Positions 35,916 through 44,927 of a stretch of DNA of 51,217 bases are shown here, piece by piece. How positions within the stretch are numbered: the stretch's first letter is position 1; every line of letters begins with the position of its first letter. Position numbers and translations under genes: made by a program. The notes below the pieces were generated by a model. It had not been told where the DNA came from and ran no database searches. It saw only the letters and a list, made by a program, of their open reading frames with translations. The stretch covers positions 1 to 51,217 of the forward strand of contig MGWR01000008.1 in NCBI GenBank assembly GCA_001801085.1, read 5' to 3'. The DNA comes from Gallionellales bacterium GWA2_60_142 (GTDB lineage: Bacteria > Pseudomonadota > Gammaproteobacteria > Burkholderiales > Gallionellaceae).

Positions 35916-37721
35916 TTAGTGTGCGCCATCGACCGCTTTGGAACCGCGCGGTGTGCGAACGCTTTCCACCAGATGCTGGATGTGTTCCGGCGGCTCTTTG
36001 GTGAACTTGTCCACCACGAAAGCCACGATGAAGTTGAACAATGCACCCACCGCACCGAACGCTTCCGGCGTGATGCCGAAGAACGGGTTAGGTCCGCCGA
36101 TCAGATCCAGGAACTCGGTGCCCTTGATGAAGAAGATACCCTTGTGCGCGAACACGTAGAACAGGGTAATCAACAGGCCGGCCAACATACCGGCAATCGC
36201 GCCTTCCTTGTTCATCTTCTTGCTGAAGATACCCATCATGATGGCCGGGAACAGCGAGCTGGCCGCAATACCGAAGGCCAGCGCGACCGTGCCTGCCGCG
36301 AAGCCCGGTGGATTCAGGCCCAGATAACCGGCAACGAAGATCGAGACTGCCATGGCGATCTTGCCTGCCATGAGTTCGCCCTTCTCGCTGATGTTCGGAT
36401 TGAACACGCCCTTCACCAAGTCGTGCGAGATTGCGGACGAAATCGCCAGCAACAGGCCTGCCGCCGTAGACAACGCCGCAGCCAGACCGCCCGCAGCAAC
36501 CAGCGCGATCACCCAGTTAGGCAACAGCGCGATTTCCGGGTTGGCCAGCACGATGATGTCGGGATTGACCGTCAGCTCGTTGCCCTTCCAGCCGGCCGCT
36601 TCGGCCTTGGCCTTGGCTTCCTCGCTCTTGGTCTTGTCGTTGTAGTACTGGATACGACCGTCGCCGTTCTTGTCTTCGAACTTCAACAGGCCGGTCTTGG
36701 CCCAGCGGGCCATCCAGTCAGGTTGCTTCGAGACTTCCAGGCTGGACTCCGGCGCGTACAGGTCACCGTTGGTCGCCACGGCGGTGTTCACCGTGGAGAG
36801 CAGGTTGTACTTCGCCATGCCCGCCACTGCCGGGGCCGTGGTGTACAGGATGGCGATGAAGACCAGCGCCCAACCTGCGGAAGAACGGGCTGCTGCCACC
36901 GTCGGCACCGTGAAGAATCTCATGATGACGTGCGGCAGACCGGCGGTACCGATCATCAGCGACAGGGTGTAGACGAACATGTTGAGCGTGCTGCCTGCAG
37001 TCGTCGTGGTGTATTCACCGAAGCCCAGTTCGACCACGATGGTGTCCAGTTTTTGCAGCAGGGAGATGTCCTGGCCCACCAAGTTAGAGCCCAAGCCCAG
37101 TTGTGGGATCGGGTTGCCGGTCAGGTGCAGGGAAATGAAGATCGCCGGAACGGTGTAGGCGAAAATCAACACCACATATTGCGCCACCTGGGTGTAGGTG
37201 ATGCCCTTCATGCCGCCCAGCACCGCGTACACGAACACGATGCCCATGCCCACGTAGATGCCGGTTTCGCTCGATACGCCGAGGAAACGCGAGAATGCCA
37301 CGCCGACGCCGGTCATCTGGCCGATCACATAGGTCAGCGATGCGGTCAGCAGGCAGACCACCGCGACGGTGGAGGCAGACTTCGAGTAGAAACGGTCGCC
37401 GATGAACTGCGGCACGGTGAACTTGCCGAACTTGCGCAAGTAAGGCGCCAGCAGCAGGGCCAGCAGCACATAGCCGCCGGTCCAACCCATCAGAAACAGG
37501 CCGCCGCCATAGCCCATGTTGGAGATCAAACCCGCCATGGAGATGAAGGAAGCGGCAGACATCCAGTCCGCCGCCGTGGCCATACCGTTTACGCGCGGGC
37601 CGACGCCGCCGCCGGCGACGTAAAACTCACTGGTGCTGCCGGCGCGCGCCCAGAGGGCGATGCCGATGTAGAGCGCAAAACTCGCGCCCACCACCAGATA
37701 AATCGTTGTTTGCAGATCCAT
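35916..37721 (-). CDS. Sodium/solute symporter (ActP-like) with an EF-hand-like loop, second copy
   Basis: 601-residue paralogue of the symporter at 30888-32975. It shares [20 protein letters not shown] and [20 protein letters not shown]. It lacks the long Ala/Lys-rich insertion. The loop DKNGDGRIQYYN at residues 350-361 matches the EF-hand consensus at positions 1, 3, 5, 6 and 8 but has N instead of E at position 12. It precedes the same conserved helix as the loop of the first copy. AAGGGGA precedes the ATG. Nine bases separate it from its DUF4212 partner. A small organic acid such as acetate is the likely substrate. Confidence 0.88.
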   Translation of the reverse strand: MDLQTTIYLVVGASFALYIGIALWARAGSTSEFYVAGGGVGPRVNGMATAADWMSAASFISMAGLISNMGYGGGLFLMGWTGGYVLLALLLAPYLRKFGKFTVPQFIGDRFYSKSASTVAVVCLLTASLTYVIGQMTGVGVAFSRFLGVSSETGIYVGMGIVFVYAVLGGMKGITYTQVAQYVVLIFAYTVPAIFISLHLTGNPIPQLGLGSNLVGQDISLLQKLDTIVVELGFGEYTTTTAGSTLNMFVYTLSLMIGTAGLPHVIMRFFTVPTVAAARSSAGWALVFIAILYTTAPAVAGMAKYNLLSTVNTAVATNGDLYAPESSLEVSKQPDWMARWAKTGLLKFEDKNGDGRIQYYNDKTKSEEAKAKAEAAGWKGNELTVNPDIIVLANPEIALLPNWVIALVAAGGLAAALSTAAGLLLAISSAISHDLVKGVFNPNISEKGELMAGKIAMAVSIFVAGYLGLNPPGFAAGTVALAFGIAASSLFPAIMMGIFSKKMNKEGAIAGMLAGLLITLFYVFAHKGIFFIKGTEFLDLIGGPNPFFGITPEAFGAVGALFNFIVAFVVDKFTKEPPEHIQHLVESVRTPRGSKAVDGAH

Positions 37722-37730
37722 GTTGTCCCC

Positions 37731-37985
37731 TTATTCTTCGTGAACGTCGAACTTGCGATCGATCTCGCCCATCTTCTTGGCGTAAATGAAAATCAGCGCC
37801 ACGAAAATGTACATGGAACCCTGATGGGCGAACCAGAAGCCCAGCGGGTAACCGCCCAGATGTATGCCGTTCAGCATGTCGGCAAACAAGATGCCGGCGC
37901 CGAAAGAGACCAGGAACCAGACTGCAAGTATCTTGGTCAGCAAACCCAACGTGGCCTTCCAATAGGCCTCGCCGCTTTTGTCCAT
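37731..37985 (-). CDS. DUF4212 small membrane subunit, second copy
   Basis: 84-residue membrane protein with two helices (LLTKILAVWFLVSFGAG and FWFAHQGSMYIFVALIFIY), paralogous to the product of 32975-33238. It is the accessory subunit of the second symporter. A strong AGAGGAGA ribosome-binding site sets the start at 37985. The sequence upstream (37986-38240) includes a GC-rich hairpin at 38183-38208 that may close the nhaD transcript, although it lacks a T tract. Confidence 0.88.
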   Translation of the reverse strand: MDKSGEAYWKATLGLLTKILAVWFLVSFGAGILFADMLNGIHLGGYPLGFWFAHQGSMYIFVALIFIYAKKMGEIDRKFDVHEE

Positions 37986-38240
37986 TGCGTTCTCCTCTGA
38001 AAATAAATGATGTGACCCGACCGGGCCCCGCCGCTCTGCATGTTGCGGAACGGTAGCCGGTGATATCTTCCACCTTCCCAATCCAGCCGCTTTGATCGGG
38101 GTGTTTTCCGACCTCCTTGCACTGCTGCCGGGCAGGTTACTTCAAGAAGCTTACGGTTAACTTACGCCGCCGGTCGGGCGATGCCACCCCCGGCCAACGC
38201 CGGGTGGCGGTCGCTCCGCAACCGGGGAAATCAGATCAAA

Positions 38241-39503
38241 TCAGAGAAAAACATAGGTCGCCGCGCCACCTATATAACCGAGGATGGCCAGCAGGCTGAT
38301 CTTCTTCACGTACCAGAAGAATTCGATCTTCTCCAGCCCCATCGCGGCCACGCCGGCGGCCGAGCCGATGATCAGGATGGAGCCGCCCGTTCCTGCCGCA
38401 TAGGCCATGAACTCCCAGAGGAACGAGTCCGTCGGGTATTGGGACAGCGGGTACATACCCATGGAAGCGGCGACCAGCGGCACGTTGTCGACGATCGCGC
38501 TGGCTATGCCGATGAGGAATACGATGGCGGCCTGGTTGCCCACCGTCGCATCCAGCCATTGCGCCAGCGCGGCCAGGATATGCGTGTGTTCCAGCGTCGC
38601 GATGGCGAGCAATATCCCGGTGAAGAACACCAGCGACGGCATGTCGATGCGCTGCAATGCGGCGACCAGCGTCAGGTGTTGCTTGGCCTCTTCGGGCTTG
38701 TTGCGGTGCACCAGTTCACCGACCAGCCACAGCAGGCCGAGGCCGAACAGGATGCCCATGAACGGCGGCAGATGCGTCAGCGTCTTGAACACCGGCACGG
38801 CGCACAGGATGCCGATGCCGGCATAGAACATCAGGTTGCGTTCGAGCACGGTTCTCCGATTTGTGTTTCGATGGGCTTCAGCCTTGGCCGGCGTGACGAC
38901 CGTCCTGCCCCTGAGCGTATAGCTGACCACCAGCAGCGGTACTACCAGATTCACCAGCGAAGGAAGGAACACGCCTTCCATGATCCTGAGCGCCGTGATC
39001 TGCCCGCCTATCCACAGCATTGTGGTGGTCACGTCGCCTATCGGCGACCATGCGCCACCCGCATTCGCGGCGATGACGATGATGCCGGCGAAGAACAGCC
39101 TGTCGTCCCTGTTCCCCAGCAGTTTGCGTATCACAGAAATCATCACGATGGTCGTCGTGAGGTTGTCCAGCGCCGCGCTGAGGAAGAAAGTGACCAGCCC
39201 GACCAGCCAGAGCAGCGTGACCAGTTTGGTGGTTTTGATCTTGTCGGTGATGACTTCGAAGCCGTCATGGGCGTCGATTACCTCGACGATGGCCATCGCA
39301 CCCATCAGGAAGAAGATGATCTGCGCGGTCGACGACAGGGTCTCGTTCAACTGTTCGGTGACATGGCCGGTGGATACCGCGTAGATCGTCCACAACAGTC
39401 CCGCACCTATCAACGCGGGCACGCTCTTGTTGATCTTCAGCGGATGCTCGAAGGCGATGGCCGCGTAGGCAATGACGAATATCACAATTAATATGGAATC
39501 CAT
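38241..39503 (-). CDS. nhaD: Na+/H+ antiporter NhaD
   Basis: Ion-transporter superfamily membrane protein of 420 residues with about a dozen hydrophobic segments. Landmarks of NhaD are visible: FFLSAALDNLTTTIVM, ANAGGAWSPIGDVTTTMLW and IGIASAIVDNVPLVAASMGM, with the two buried aspartate-asparagine pairs (LDN and VDN). It exchanges cytoplasmic sodium for external protons. Next to two sodium-coupled symporters, it would recycle the sodium gradient they use. The 267 bases on its upstream side (39504-39770) contain an imperfect GC-rich inverted repeat near 39620-39658 and no gene. Confidence 0.93.
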   Translation of the reverse strand: MDSILIVIFVIAYAAIAFEHPLKINKSVPALIGAGLLWTIYAVSTGHVTEQLNETLSSTAQIIFFLMGAMAIVEVIDAHDGFEVITDKIKTTKLVTLLWLVGLVTFFLSAALDNLTTTIVMISVIRKLLGNRDDRLFFAGIIVIAANAGGAWSPIGDVTTTMLWIGGQITALRIMEGVFLPSLVNLVVPLLVVSYTLRGRTVVTPAKAEAHRNTNRRTVLERNLMFYAGIGILCAVPVFKTLTHLPPFMGILFGLGLLWLVGELVHRNKPEEAKQHLTLVAALQRIDMPSLVFFTGILLAIATLEHTHILAALAQWLDATVGNQAAIVFLIGIASAIVDNVPLVAASMGMYPLSQYPTDSFLWEFMAYAAGTGGSILIIGSAAGVAAMGLEKIEFFWYVKKISLLAILGYIGGAATYVFL

Positions 39504-39770
39504 AGCTCGACTCTTTCAGAATGTCCTGCAGGTAAATAAAAAATGTCCGCGTTGATCTTGCAAATAAAAACGAGGATGCAAAAAACGGGCCAGATTCTCT
39601 CACGATTGCGCCGCATGCACATCCCGCCGGCAGGCCGCGCTTTCCCGGCGGGGGGATGCCGGCTTGCCGTTCATCGGCATTGAGATGCAGGTCGGGAATG
39701 CCACAAATCCGGATGGCGTAGGCGGTCTCCCGCCTCTTGCCGGGCGAAGAATAAGCCGGGAGGCTTACGA

Positions 39771-40472
39771 TCAACTTACGCCGCGGCTCCAGCGCTGGGC
39801 CTTTTCCAGATCGCGCAGCGCGGCGAAGCCTGCGATGTTTTTTTTACGGGCCTGGGTCTGCGCGACTTGCAGCAGTTGCGCCGTCGCCAACGCATCCGCC
39901 AGCGCATTGTGCCGCGCATCGATGCGTATGTTGAAACACTTGATCCAGTCGTCCAGCACGCGATGGCTGTAGACCAGTGCCGGATACAGGGCGGGCATGA
40001 CATAGGCCAGATCCAGCCACGGATGCTTGAGCGACATTCCCAGATACTGGCGCAGAGCGCGCCGTATCATGGTTTCGTCGAACGCGACATGGAACGCCAC
40101 CAGCGGGGACTTGCCCAGAAATTCGAGGAACGCCAGCATCGCCTCGACCGGCTCCATCCCTTCGCGCTGTACGCTGCCGGAGATGCCATGCACCAGAATG
40201 TTTTCCTTGCGGCTGCACACACGCTGTTGCAACACCACGTAAAAACTGTCGCCCAGCGCGATGCGCCCATTCACCATCGCCACCGCGCCAATGGAAATCA
40301 GCGTGTCGCTCATCAGGTTCAAGCCCGTCGTTTCGACATCCACGACCACGCAACGCTGAGAGGCGTCGCCCGGCTGCTGCGCCGGAAGCGCATGCCAAGC
40401 AGCAAGACGCGCTGCTTGTTTTGGCGTGAGGCGAGGGCGGGGGGCGAACCAGCGCTTGAACAGCTTCCTCAA
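39771..40472 (-). CDS. DEDDh 3'-5' exonuclease (DnaQ-like)
   Basis: 233-residue exonuclease of the DNA polymerase III epsilon type. The three Exo motifs are present: VVVDVETTGL (D45, E47), FHVAFDETMI, and ARHNALADALAT with the H and D of the DEDDh class. I chose the TTG at 40472 because it overlaps the upstream stop codon (TTGA), follows GGAG with proper spacing and begins a plausible basic N-terminus. No ATG occurs before the catalytic core. It is coupled to the cNMP/CBS/DUF294 gene, a pairing commonly seen beside ActP-like symporters. Its cellular role there is unknown. Confidence 0.88.
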   Translation of the reverse strand: MRKLFKRWFAPRPRLTPKQAARLAAWHALPAQQPGDASQRCVVVDVETTGLNLMSDTLISIGAVAMVNGRIALGDSFYVVLQQRVCSRKENILVHGISGSVQREGMEPVEAMLAFLEFLGKSPLVAFHVAFDETMIRRALRQYLGMSLKHPWLDLAYVMPALYPALVYSHRVLDDWIKCFNIRIDARHNALADALATAQLLQVAQTQARKKNIAGFAALRDLEKAQRWSRGVS

Positions 40473-42370
40473 AGTTGGTACTCCAGCGCCAGACGCGACT
40501 GCAATTTGCGCGCCTGACGGAAGGCCTCTTTCAGGATGCGCCTGTCCAGTTCGTTCAGTTTTTCGGGATCGATCAGGTTGTCCAGCACCTCGTCGCTCGC
40601 CCCCTGCGAACTCACCTGATCGTGGTGACGCATGCGCAGCACCTGGATGAACAACAGGGCTTCGACCCATGCATCGACTTCCGCCTCCTGAAAGTTCAGC
40701 TTGCCCGCACTGGCGCGCAGCCGCTGTATGGTGTTCGTTTCCTTCACGCCGGCGGCGAGGCCGAATATGCGCGCGGCGTCGACGAACGGCGTGACGCCGT
40801 TCAATTTGAGATCGAGCTTGTTTTCCTTGCCCACCACAAAGTCGCGCACCACGCCCAGCGGCGGGCGGTTGCGCAACGCATTGCCCGCCATCATGTGCAG
40901 GAAGCGGGTGTTGTCGCTGGCGACCCGTGAGAGCCAGCCGCGCAGTTCGTCGGCCAACTGCTCCGCGCCGTACAGCGCGCGGAAGTCGAAGAAGATGGAG
41001 GCATTGAGCAGTTGCTCCGGCGACCCTCCGCCGATCCAGCCGTTGAAGGTGTGCTTCCATTCTTCCAGCGACAGACACCATTTCGGGTTGCTCGCCATGA
41101 TTTCGCCCTTGCATAGCGGAAAGCCGCACTCCGCCAGTGCCTCGTTGATGCGCCGCGCGATCGGCAGCAGTTGCTCGCGCACCTGATCCGCCGTCATGCC
41201 CTGCGGCACATCGAAGATGATCGCATTGTCCTGATCGGTGTTCAGCGTTTGCTCGAAACGTCCCTCGGAACCCAAGGCCATCCAGCACAGGCCATCATAC
41301 AAAGGCGAGCCGAACAATCCGGCTGCCGTGAACTCCAGTTCGATAGCGCGCACGGTGAGCAGGTCGTTGAGTGTAGAGATGAACTGGGTCAATTGCTCGG
41401 GCGCGACGCCCTGCGCCATCATGTTGTGCGCCATGCGGCGGATGTCGGCTGCGGCCTGCCCGAGCACTGTTATCGATTCAGCGCTGCGTATCGTCGCACC
41501 GATCTGGCGCAAGCCGATGCGCTGCAACGCGAACAGGTCCTTCTCCGACACCAGCCCGACCAGTTTCTCGTTCTCGACCACCAGCACATGGCGGAAGCCG
41601 TGCTTCGCCATCGTCAGCGCCGCCTCGTACGCCAGCGCCTGCGGCGGCAGGGTGGATAACCTCTTGCTCATGATGCCGATGACCGGCTGGTCCAGGTCGA
41701 TCTGAGGGATGGCGATGCGATCCAGCACGTCATGCAATGTCATGATGCCGAGCGGGCCGCCCGCCGCATCCACCGCGACCATAGAGCCTATGCGCTGCTC
41801 GCTCATCGTGGCCAGCACTTGCCGCACGCTGGTTTCGGGCGCGCAGGTGACCGGCGCGCGGCGGATGATCGCCGACAGCGGGCTGGCCAGCGACTGCTGC
41901 TCGGTGCTGGACTGGCTGTACTGCGCCTGGATGACCTGCTTGGAGTGCTCCAGCAGGTTGGCGATGCGCCGCGTGCAGAAGTCGCGGAACGGCGCGCTCA
42001 TCACGAGCAGGATATGGAAATCGGCGGCAGGCAGTTCGTAGCAGAAAAGATCGCTGCCCGCGCGATAGACGCTGGCGACCGGGCGGTTGGCCAGCAGCGC
42101 GCCCAGCGGAAAGCACTCGCCTTCCATCAATTCCAGCCAGGTGTCGGCATCGGAAACCTTTGCGACATTCTGCTCGCCGTGCACCACGCCCTGCTTGATG
42201 ACCAGAAAACGATCCACCACGCCTTGTTCGGGCGAGACGACCACCTCGCCCTCGGCGTAGTAGCTGAGATGCATGCGTTCCATCATCCACAGCACATGAT
42301 TCAGTTCCATGCGGTCGAACGGCGCGTGACGGGTAATAAAGGACAATTCTGCAGGATGGATCGCGCTCAA
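40469..42370 (-). CDS. cNMP-binding, CBS-pair, DUF294 nucleotidyltransferase-like protein
   Basis: 633-residue cytoplasmic signalling protein. Domains in order are a cyclic-nucleotide-binding-like domain (about 15-135), a CBS pair (about 165-275) and a DUF294 nucleotidyltransferase domain (about 340-480) with ALGSEGRFEQTLNTDQDNA, which keeps the catalytic GS and DxD-like residues of the GlnD/DUF294 type. A C-terminal helical DUF294_C domain completes it. The start is TTG at 42370 after AAGGGG; the next ATG is inside the first domain. The gene is typically found with ActP symporters and likely modulates transport or a partner protein. Confidence 0.88.
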   Translation of the reverse strand: MSAIHPAELSFITRHAPFDRMELNHVLWMMERMHLSYYAEGEVVVSPEQGVVDRFLVIKQGVVHGEQNVAKVSDADTWLELMEGECFPLGALLANRPVASVYRAGSDLFCYELPAADFHILLVMSAPFRDFCTRRIANLLEHSKQVIQAQYSQSSTEQQSLASPLSAIIRRAPVTCAPETSVRQVLATMSEQRIGSMVAVDAAGGPLGIMTLHDVLDRIAIPQIDLDQPVIGIMSKRLSTLPPQALAYEAALTMAKHGFRHVLVVENEKLVGLVSEKDLFALQRIGLRQIGATIRSAESITVLGQAAADIRRMAHNMMAQGVAPEQLTQFISTLNDLLTVRAIELEFTAAGLFGSPLYDGLCWMALGSEGRFEQTLNTDQDNAIIFDVPQGMTADQVREQLLPIARRINEALAECGFPLCKGEIMASNPKWCLSLEEWKHTFNGWIGGGSPEQLLNASIFFDFRALYGAEQLADELRGWLSRVASDNTRFLHMMAGNALRNRPPLGVVRDFVVGKENKLDLKLNGVTPFVDAARIFGLAAGVKETNTIQRLRASAGKLNFQEAEVDAWVEALLFIQVLRMRHHDQVSSQGASDEVLDNLIDPEKLNELDRRILKEAFRQARKLQSRLALEYQL

Positions 42371-42433
42371 GGTCTTGCCCCTTATCAGTGTGGTGTTGGT
42401 TTATTATAGCGATCAAGCTTTCTGGAACCTGAC

Positions 42434-42850
42434 ATGACCTTCGCCAATCCCCCTACCGAAGATATTCGCCGACTGTTGCACGAGGTGCGCAGCATCGCCG
42501 TCCTCGGCCTGTCGCCCAACTCGTCCCGTCCCAGCTTCCGCATCGCACAGGGCCTGCAGGCCAAGGGCTACCGCATCGTCCCGGTGCGGCCCATGACCGA
42601 AGAGGTGCTCGGCGAAAAAGCGTATCCCGATCTGGAGAGCCTGCCGGAGTTGCCGGACATCGTCGATGTGTTCCGCGCATCCGAGCATGTGCCGGAGATC
42701 GTCGAAAGCTGCATCAAGCTGGGCATCAAGCGCATCTGGCTGCAGGACGGCGTGATCCATGAAGAAGCGGCGCAACGCGCGCGCGATGCCGGAATCGTCG
42801 TAGTAATGGACCGCTGCATGTGGCGCGACTGTGTGCAGTTCTGCCAATGA
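42434..42850 (+). CDS. CoA-binding domain protein (YccU type)
   Basis: 138-residue Rossmann-fold protein of the CoA-binding family. The glycine-rich start SIAVLGLSPNSSRPSF and the segment RIVPVRP fit the CoA or nucleotide site, and the C-terminal RIWLQDGVIHEEAAQRA and MDRCMWRD are family-typical. It has no catalytic domain of succinyl-CoA synthetase. The function is unknown. It is divergent from the DUF294 gene, with 63 bases between, and its stop codon overlaps the tag start (ATGA). Confidence 0.9.
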   Translation: MTFANPPTEDIRRLLHEVRSIAVLGLSPNSSRPSFRIAQGLQAKGYRIVPVRPMTEEVLGEKAYPDLESLPELPDIVDVFRASEHVPEIVESCIKLGIKRIWLQDGVIHEEAAQRARDAGIVVVMDRCMWRDCVQFCQ

Positions 42851-43410
42851 ATCGTTGTCTCTGGGCGGGGAACGAGCCGCTTTATCGCGCCTATCACGAC
42901 ACCGAATGGGGTGTGCCGCTGCACGATGACCGCGCGCTGTTCGAGTTCCTGATCTTGGAAGGGGCGCAGGCGGGGCTGAGCTGGATCACGATATTGAAGA
43001 AACGCGAGAACTATCGCGCCGCGTTCGACGATTTCGACGCGACGCGCGTTGCCCGCTACGACGCGAATCAAATAGAATCGCTGCTGCAAAATCCGGGCAT
43101 CGTGCGCAACCGCCTGAAAGTACAATCCGCGGTCGTCAACGCGCAAAAGTTTTTGGATGTACAGAACGAGTTCGGCAGCTTCGATGAATTCATCTGGCGT
43201 TTCGTGGACGGAAAAACTAAACAGAACGCTTGGCGCAGCTTGGCGGAGGTGCCGGCCAGTACCGCGGAGTCGGATGCGATGAGCAAGGAATTAAAACGGC
43301 GCGGCTTCAAGTTTGTCGGCAGCACGATCTGCTATGCGTTCATGCAGGCGACCGGCATGGCGAATGACCACACAACCGATTGTTACAGACACAAAGAATT
43401 GCAGAAATGA
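42847..43410 (+). CDS. tag: DNA-3-methyladenine glycosylase I
   Basis: Base-excision repair enzyme that removes 3-methyladenine. The 187-residue protein begins [22 protein letters not shown], given here only by its landmarks: the zinc-binding C4 and H17 region and [10 protein letters not shown]. The helix-hairpin-helix segment [10 protein letters not shown] and the C-terminal zinc ligands in HTTDCYRH complete the family pattern. The start codon overlaps the upstream stop (ATGA), and the end overlaps the dapF start in the same way. Confidence 0.95.
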   Translation: MNRCLWAGNEPLYRAYHDTEWGVPLHDDRALFEFLILEGAQAGLSWITILKKRENYRAAFDDFDATRVARYDANQIESLLQNPGIVRNRLKVQSAVVNAQKFLDVQNEFGSFDEFIWRFVDGKTKQNAWRSLAEVPASTAESDAMSKELKRRGFKFVGSTICYAFMQATGMANDHTTDCYRHKELQK

Positions 43411-44234
43411 TACTCAAGTTCACAAAAATGCACGGTGCAGGCAACGACTTCGTCGTGATCGACGGCGTACGCCAGAAAATCGAGCTGACGCCGGAACAGT
43501 TCCGCTTCCTCGCCGACCGCCATTTCGGCGTCGGCTGCGACCAGATCCTGCTGGTGGAGAAGCCTGAGCACCCGGAGGCTGATTTCCGCTACCGCATCTT
43601 CAACGCCGACGGCGGCGAGGTCGAGCAATGCGGCAACGGCGCGCGCTGCTTCGTGCGCTTCGTGCACGACCACAAGCTGACGCCCAAGCGCGAGATCGTC
43701 GTCGAGACCTACGGCGGCCTGATCCGCCCCAGCCTCGAAGCGGACGGACGCGTGACCGTGAACATGGGCGCGCCGGTGTTCGATCCCGCGCGAATTCCAT
43801 TCGACGGACAAGGCGCAGTCATCGAGCCGCTGGAAGTCGCGGGCGAGAAGCTGGAAATCAGCGTCGTGTCGATGGGCAACCCGCACGCGGTGCAAGTCGT
43901 GGACGATGTCGAGCATGCGCCGGTAGAAAAGCTGGGGCCGCTGATCGAACATCACCCGCGCTTCCCCAAGCGCGTCAACGTCGGCTTCATGCAGATCAAG
44001 GATCGCAGCCATATTCGATTGCGCGTGTTCGAGCGCGGCTCGGGCGAGACGCTGTCCTGCGGCACCGGCGCCTGCGCTGCGGTCGTCGCGGGCATACGCC
44101 GCGGTCTGCTGGACAGCCCGGTGAACGTCGCGACGCATGGCGGCACGCTGACCATCGCATGGGCTGGCGAAGGCGAGCCGGTGCTGATGACCGGCCCGGC
44201 GATCACGGTATTCGAAGGCGAAATACATTTATAG
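43407..44234 (+). CDS. dapF: Diaminopimelate epimerase
   Basis: Converts LL- to meso-diaminopimelate for lysine and peptidoglycan synthesis. The two catalytic cysteines are C75 in [13 protein letters not shown] and the one in [10 protein letters not shown] near residue 218. The N-terminal [17 protein letters not shown] is canonical. The length, 275 residues, is standard. The ATG at 43407 overlaps the tag stop. dapF-DUF484-xerC is a conserved order in proteobacteria. Confidence 0.97.
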   Translation: MILKFTKMHGAGNDFVVIDGVRQKIELTPEQFRFLADRHFGVGCDQILLVEKPEHPEADFRYRIFNADGGEVEQCGNGARCFVRFVHDHKLTPKREIVVETYGGLIRPSLEADGRVTVNMGAPVFDPARIPFDGQGAVIEPLEVAGEKLEISVVSMGNPHAVQVVDDVEHAPVEKLGPLIEHHPRFPKRVNVGFMQIKDRSHIRLRVFERGSGETLSCGTGACAAVVAGIRRGLLDSPVNVATHGGTLTIAWAGEGEPVLMTGPAITVFEGEIHL

Positions 44235-44243
44235 GGAGCAACA

Positions 44244-44873
44244 ATGAGAGCCGAAGACGTCGCACAGTATCTGCAGGACAATCCGCAATTTTTCGAGAAC
44301 CACATTGACCTGCTGGCGCAGATCACGCTGCCGCATCCGCACGGCGGCCGCACCATCTCGCTGCCCGAGCGGCAGATGATCGCGCTGCGCGAAAAGAACC
44401 AAGGGCTGGAAAAAAGGCTGCACGAACTAATGGGGTACGGCTTGGAGAACGACGCGCTGCAGCGCAAGGTGCAGGAGTTCGTCGTCGCGCTGTTCGCCGG
44501 ACGCGACCTCGCCACGCTGCAGGAAATGGTGCCGCATCTGCTAAAGGACATCTTCGACGTGCCGCATGTCGCGCTGCGTGTATGGCAGATCAATCCGCCC
44601 ACCGTCGAAGTGCTGGCGTTCGCCGACGAACAGGAAGATCCGGTCTGCCTGCACCAGCCGCCGCACGATACGGCCAGTTGGTTCGGCGAAATCGGCAAGC
44701 ATCTGCATTCCTTCGCCTACCTGCCGCTGCACGCGGGCAGCGACACCGTCGGCATGCTGATACTGGCCAGCGAAGACAAACAGCGCTTCTACCCGGAGAT
44801 GGGCACGCTGTTCCTGCAGCGCATTTCCGAAGCGGTGAGCGCGGCGCTGCATCCGTATCTCGACCATCAATGA
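44244..44873 (+). CDS. DUF484 family protein
   Basis: 209-residue cytoplasmic protein of unknown function, with a GAF-like fold reported for the family. The N-terminal landmark is AEDVAQYLQDNPQFFENHID followed by LPHPHGGRTISLPERQM, and a coiled-coil linker (EKNQGLEKRLHELM) leads to the GAF-like part. A GGGAGC ribosome-binding site precedes the ATG. Its gene sits between dapF and xerC as usual. A strong hairpin follows it. Confidence 0.92.
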   Translation: MRAEDVAQYLQDNPQFFENHIDLLAQITLPHPHGGRTISLPERQMIALREKNQGLEKRLHELMGYGLENDALQRKVQEFVVALFAGRDLATLQEMVPHLLKDIFDVPHVALRVWQINPPTVEVLAFADEQEDPVCLHQPPHDTASWFGEIGKHLHSFAYLPLHAGSDTVGMLILASEDKQRFYPEMGTLFLQRISEAVSAALHPYLDHQ

Positions 44874-44879
44874 TGCCTG

Positions 44880-44911
44880 CCGCAGGGGCGCGATTCATCG
44901 CGCCCCTGCGG
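44880..44911. repeat. Perfect 15-base-pair hairpin between DUF484 and xerC
   Basis: CCGCAGGGGCGCGAT (44880-44894) and its exact complement (44897-44911) with a two-base loop. No T tract follows, so it is more likely a hairpin repeat or RNA-processing element than a terminator. It interrupts the dapF-DUF484-xerC string. Confidence 0.7.
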
Positions 44912-44927
44912 AGACCTTCCCTTCGCC

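Noticed and set aside
38183-38208. GC-rich hairpin after nhaD as a rho-independent terminator
   Set aside because: The stem is good, but neither strand has a T tract after it.
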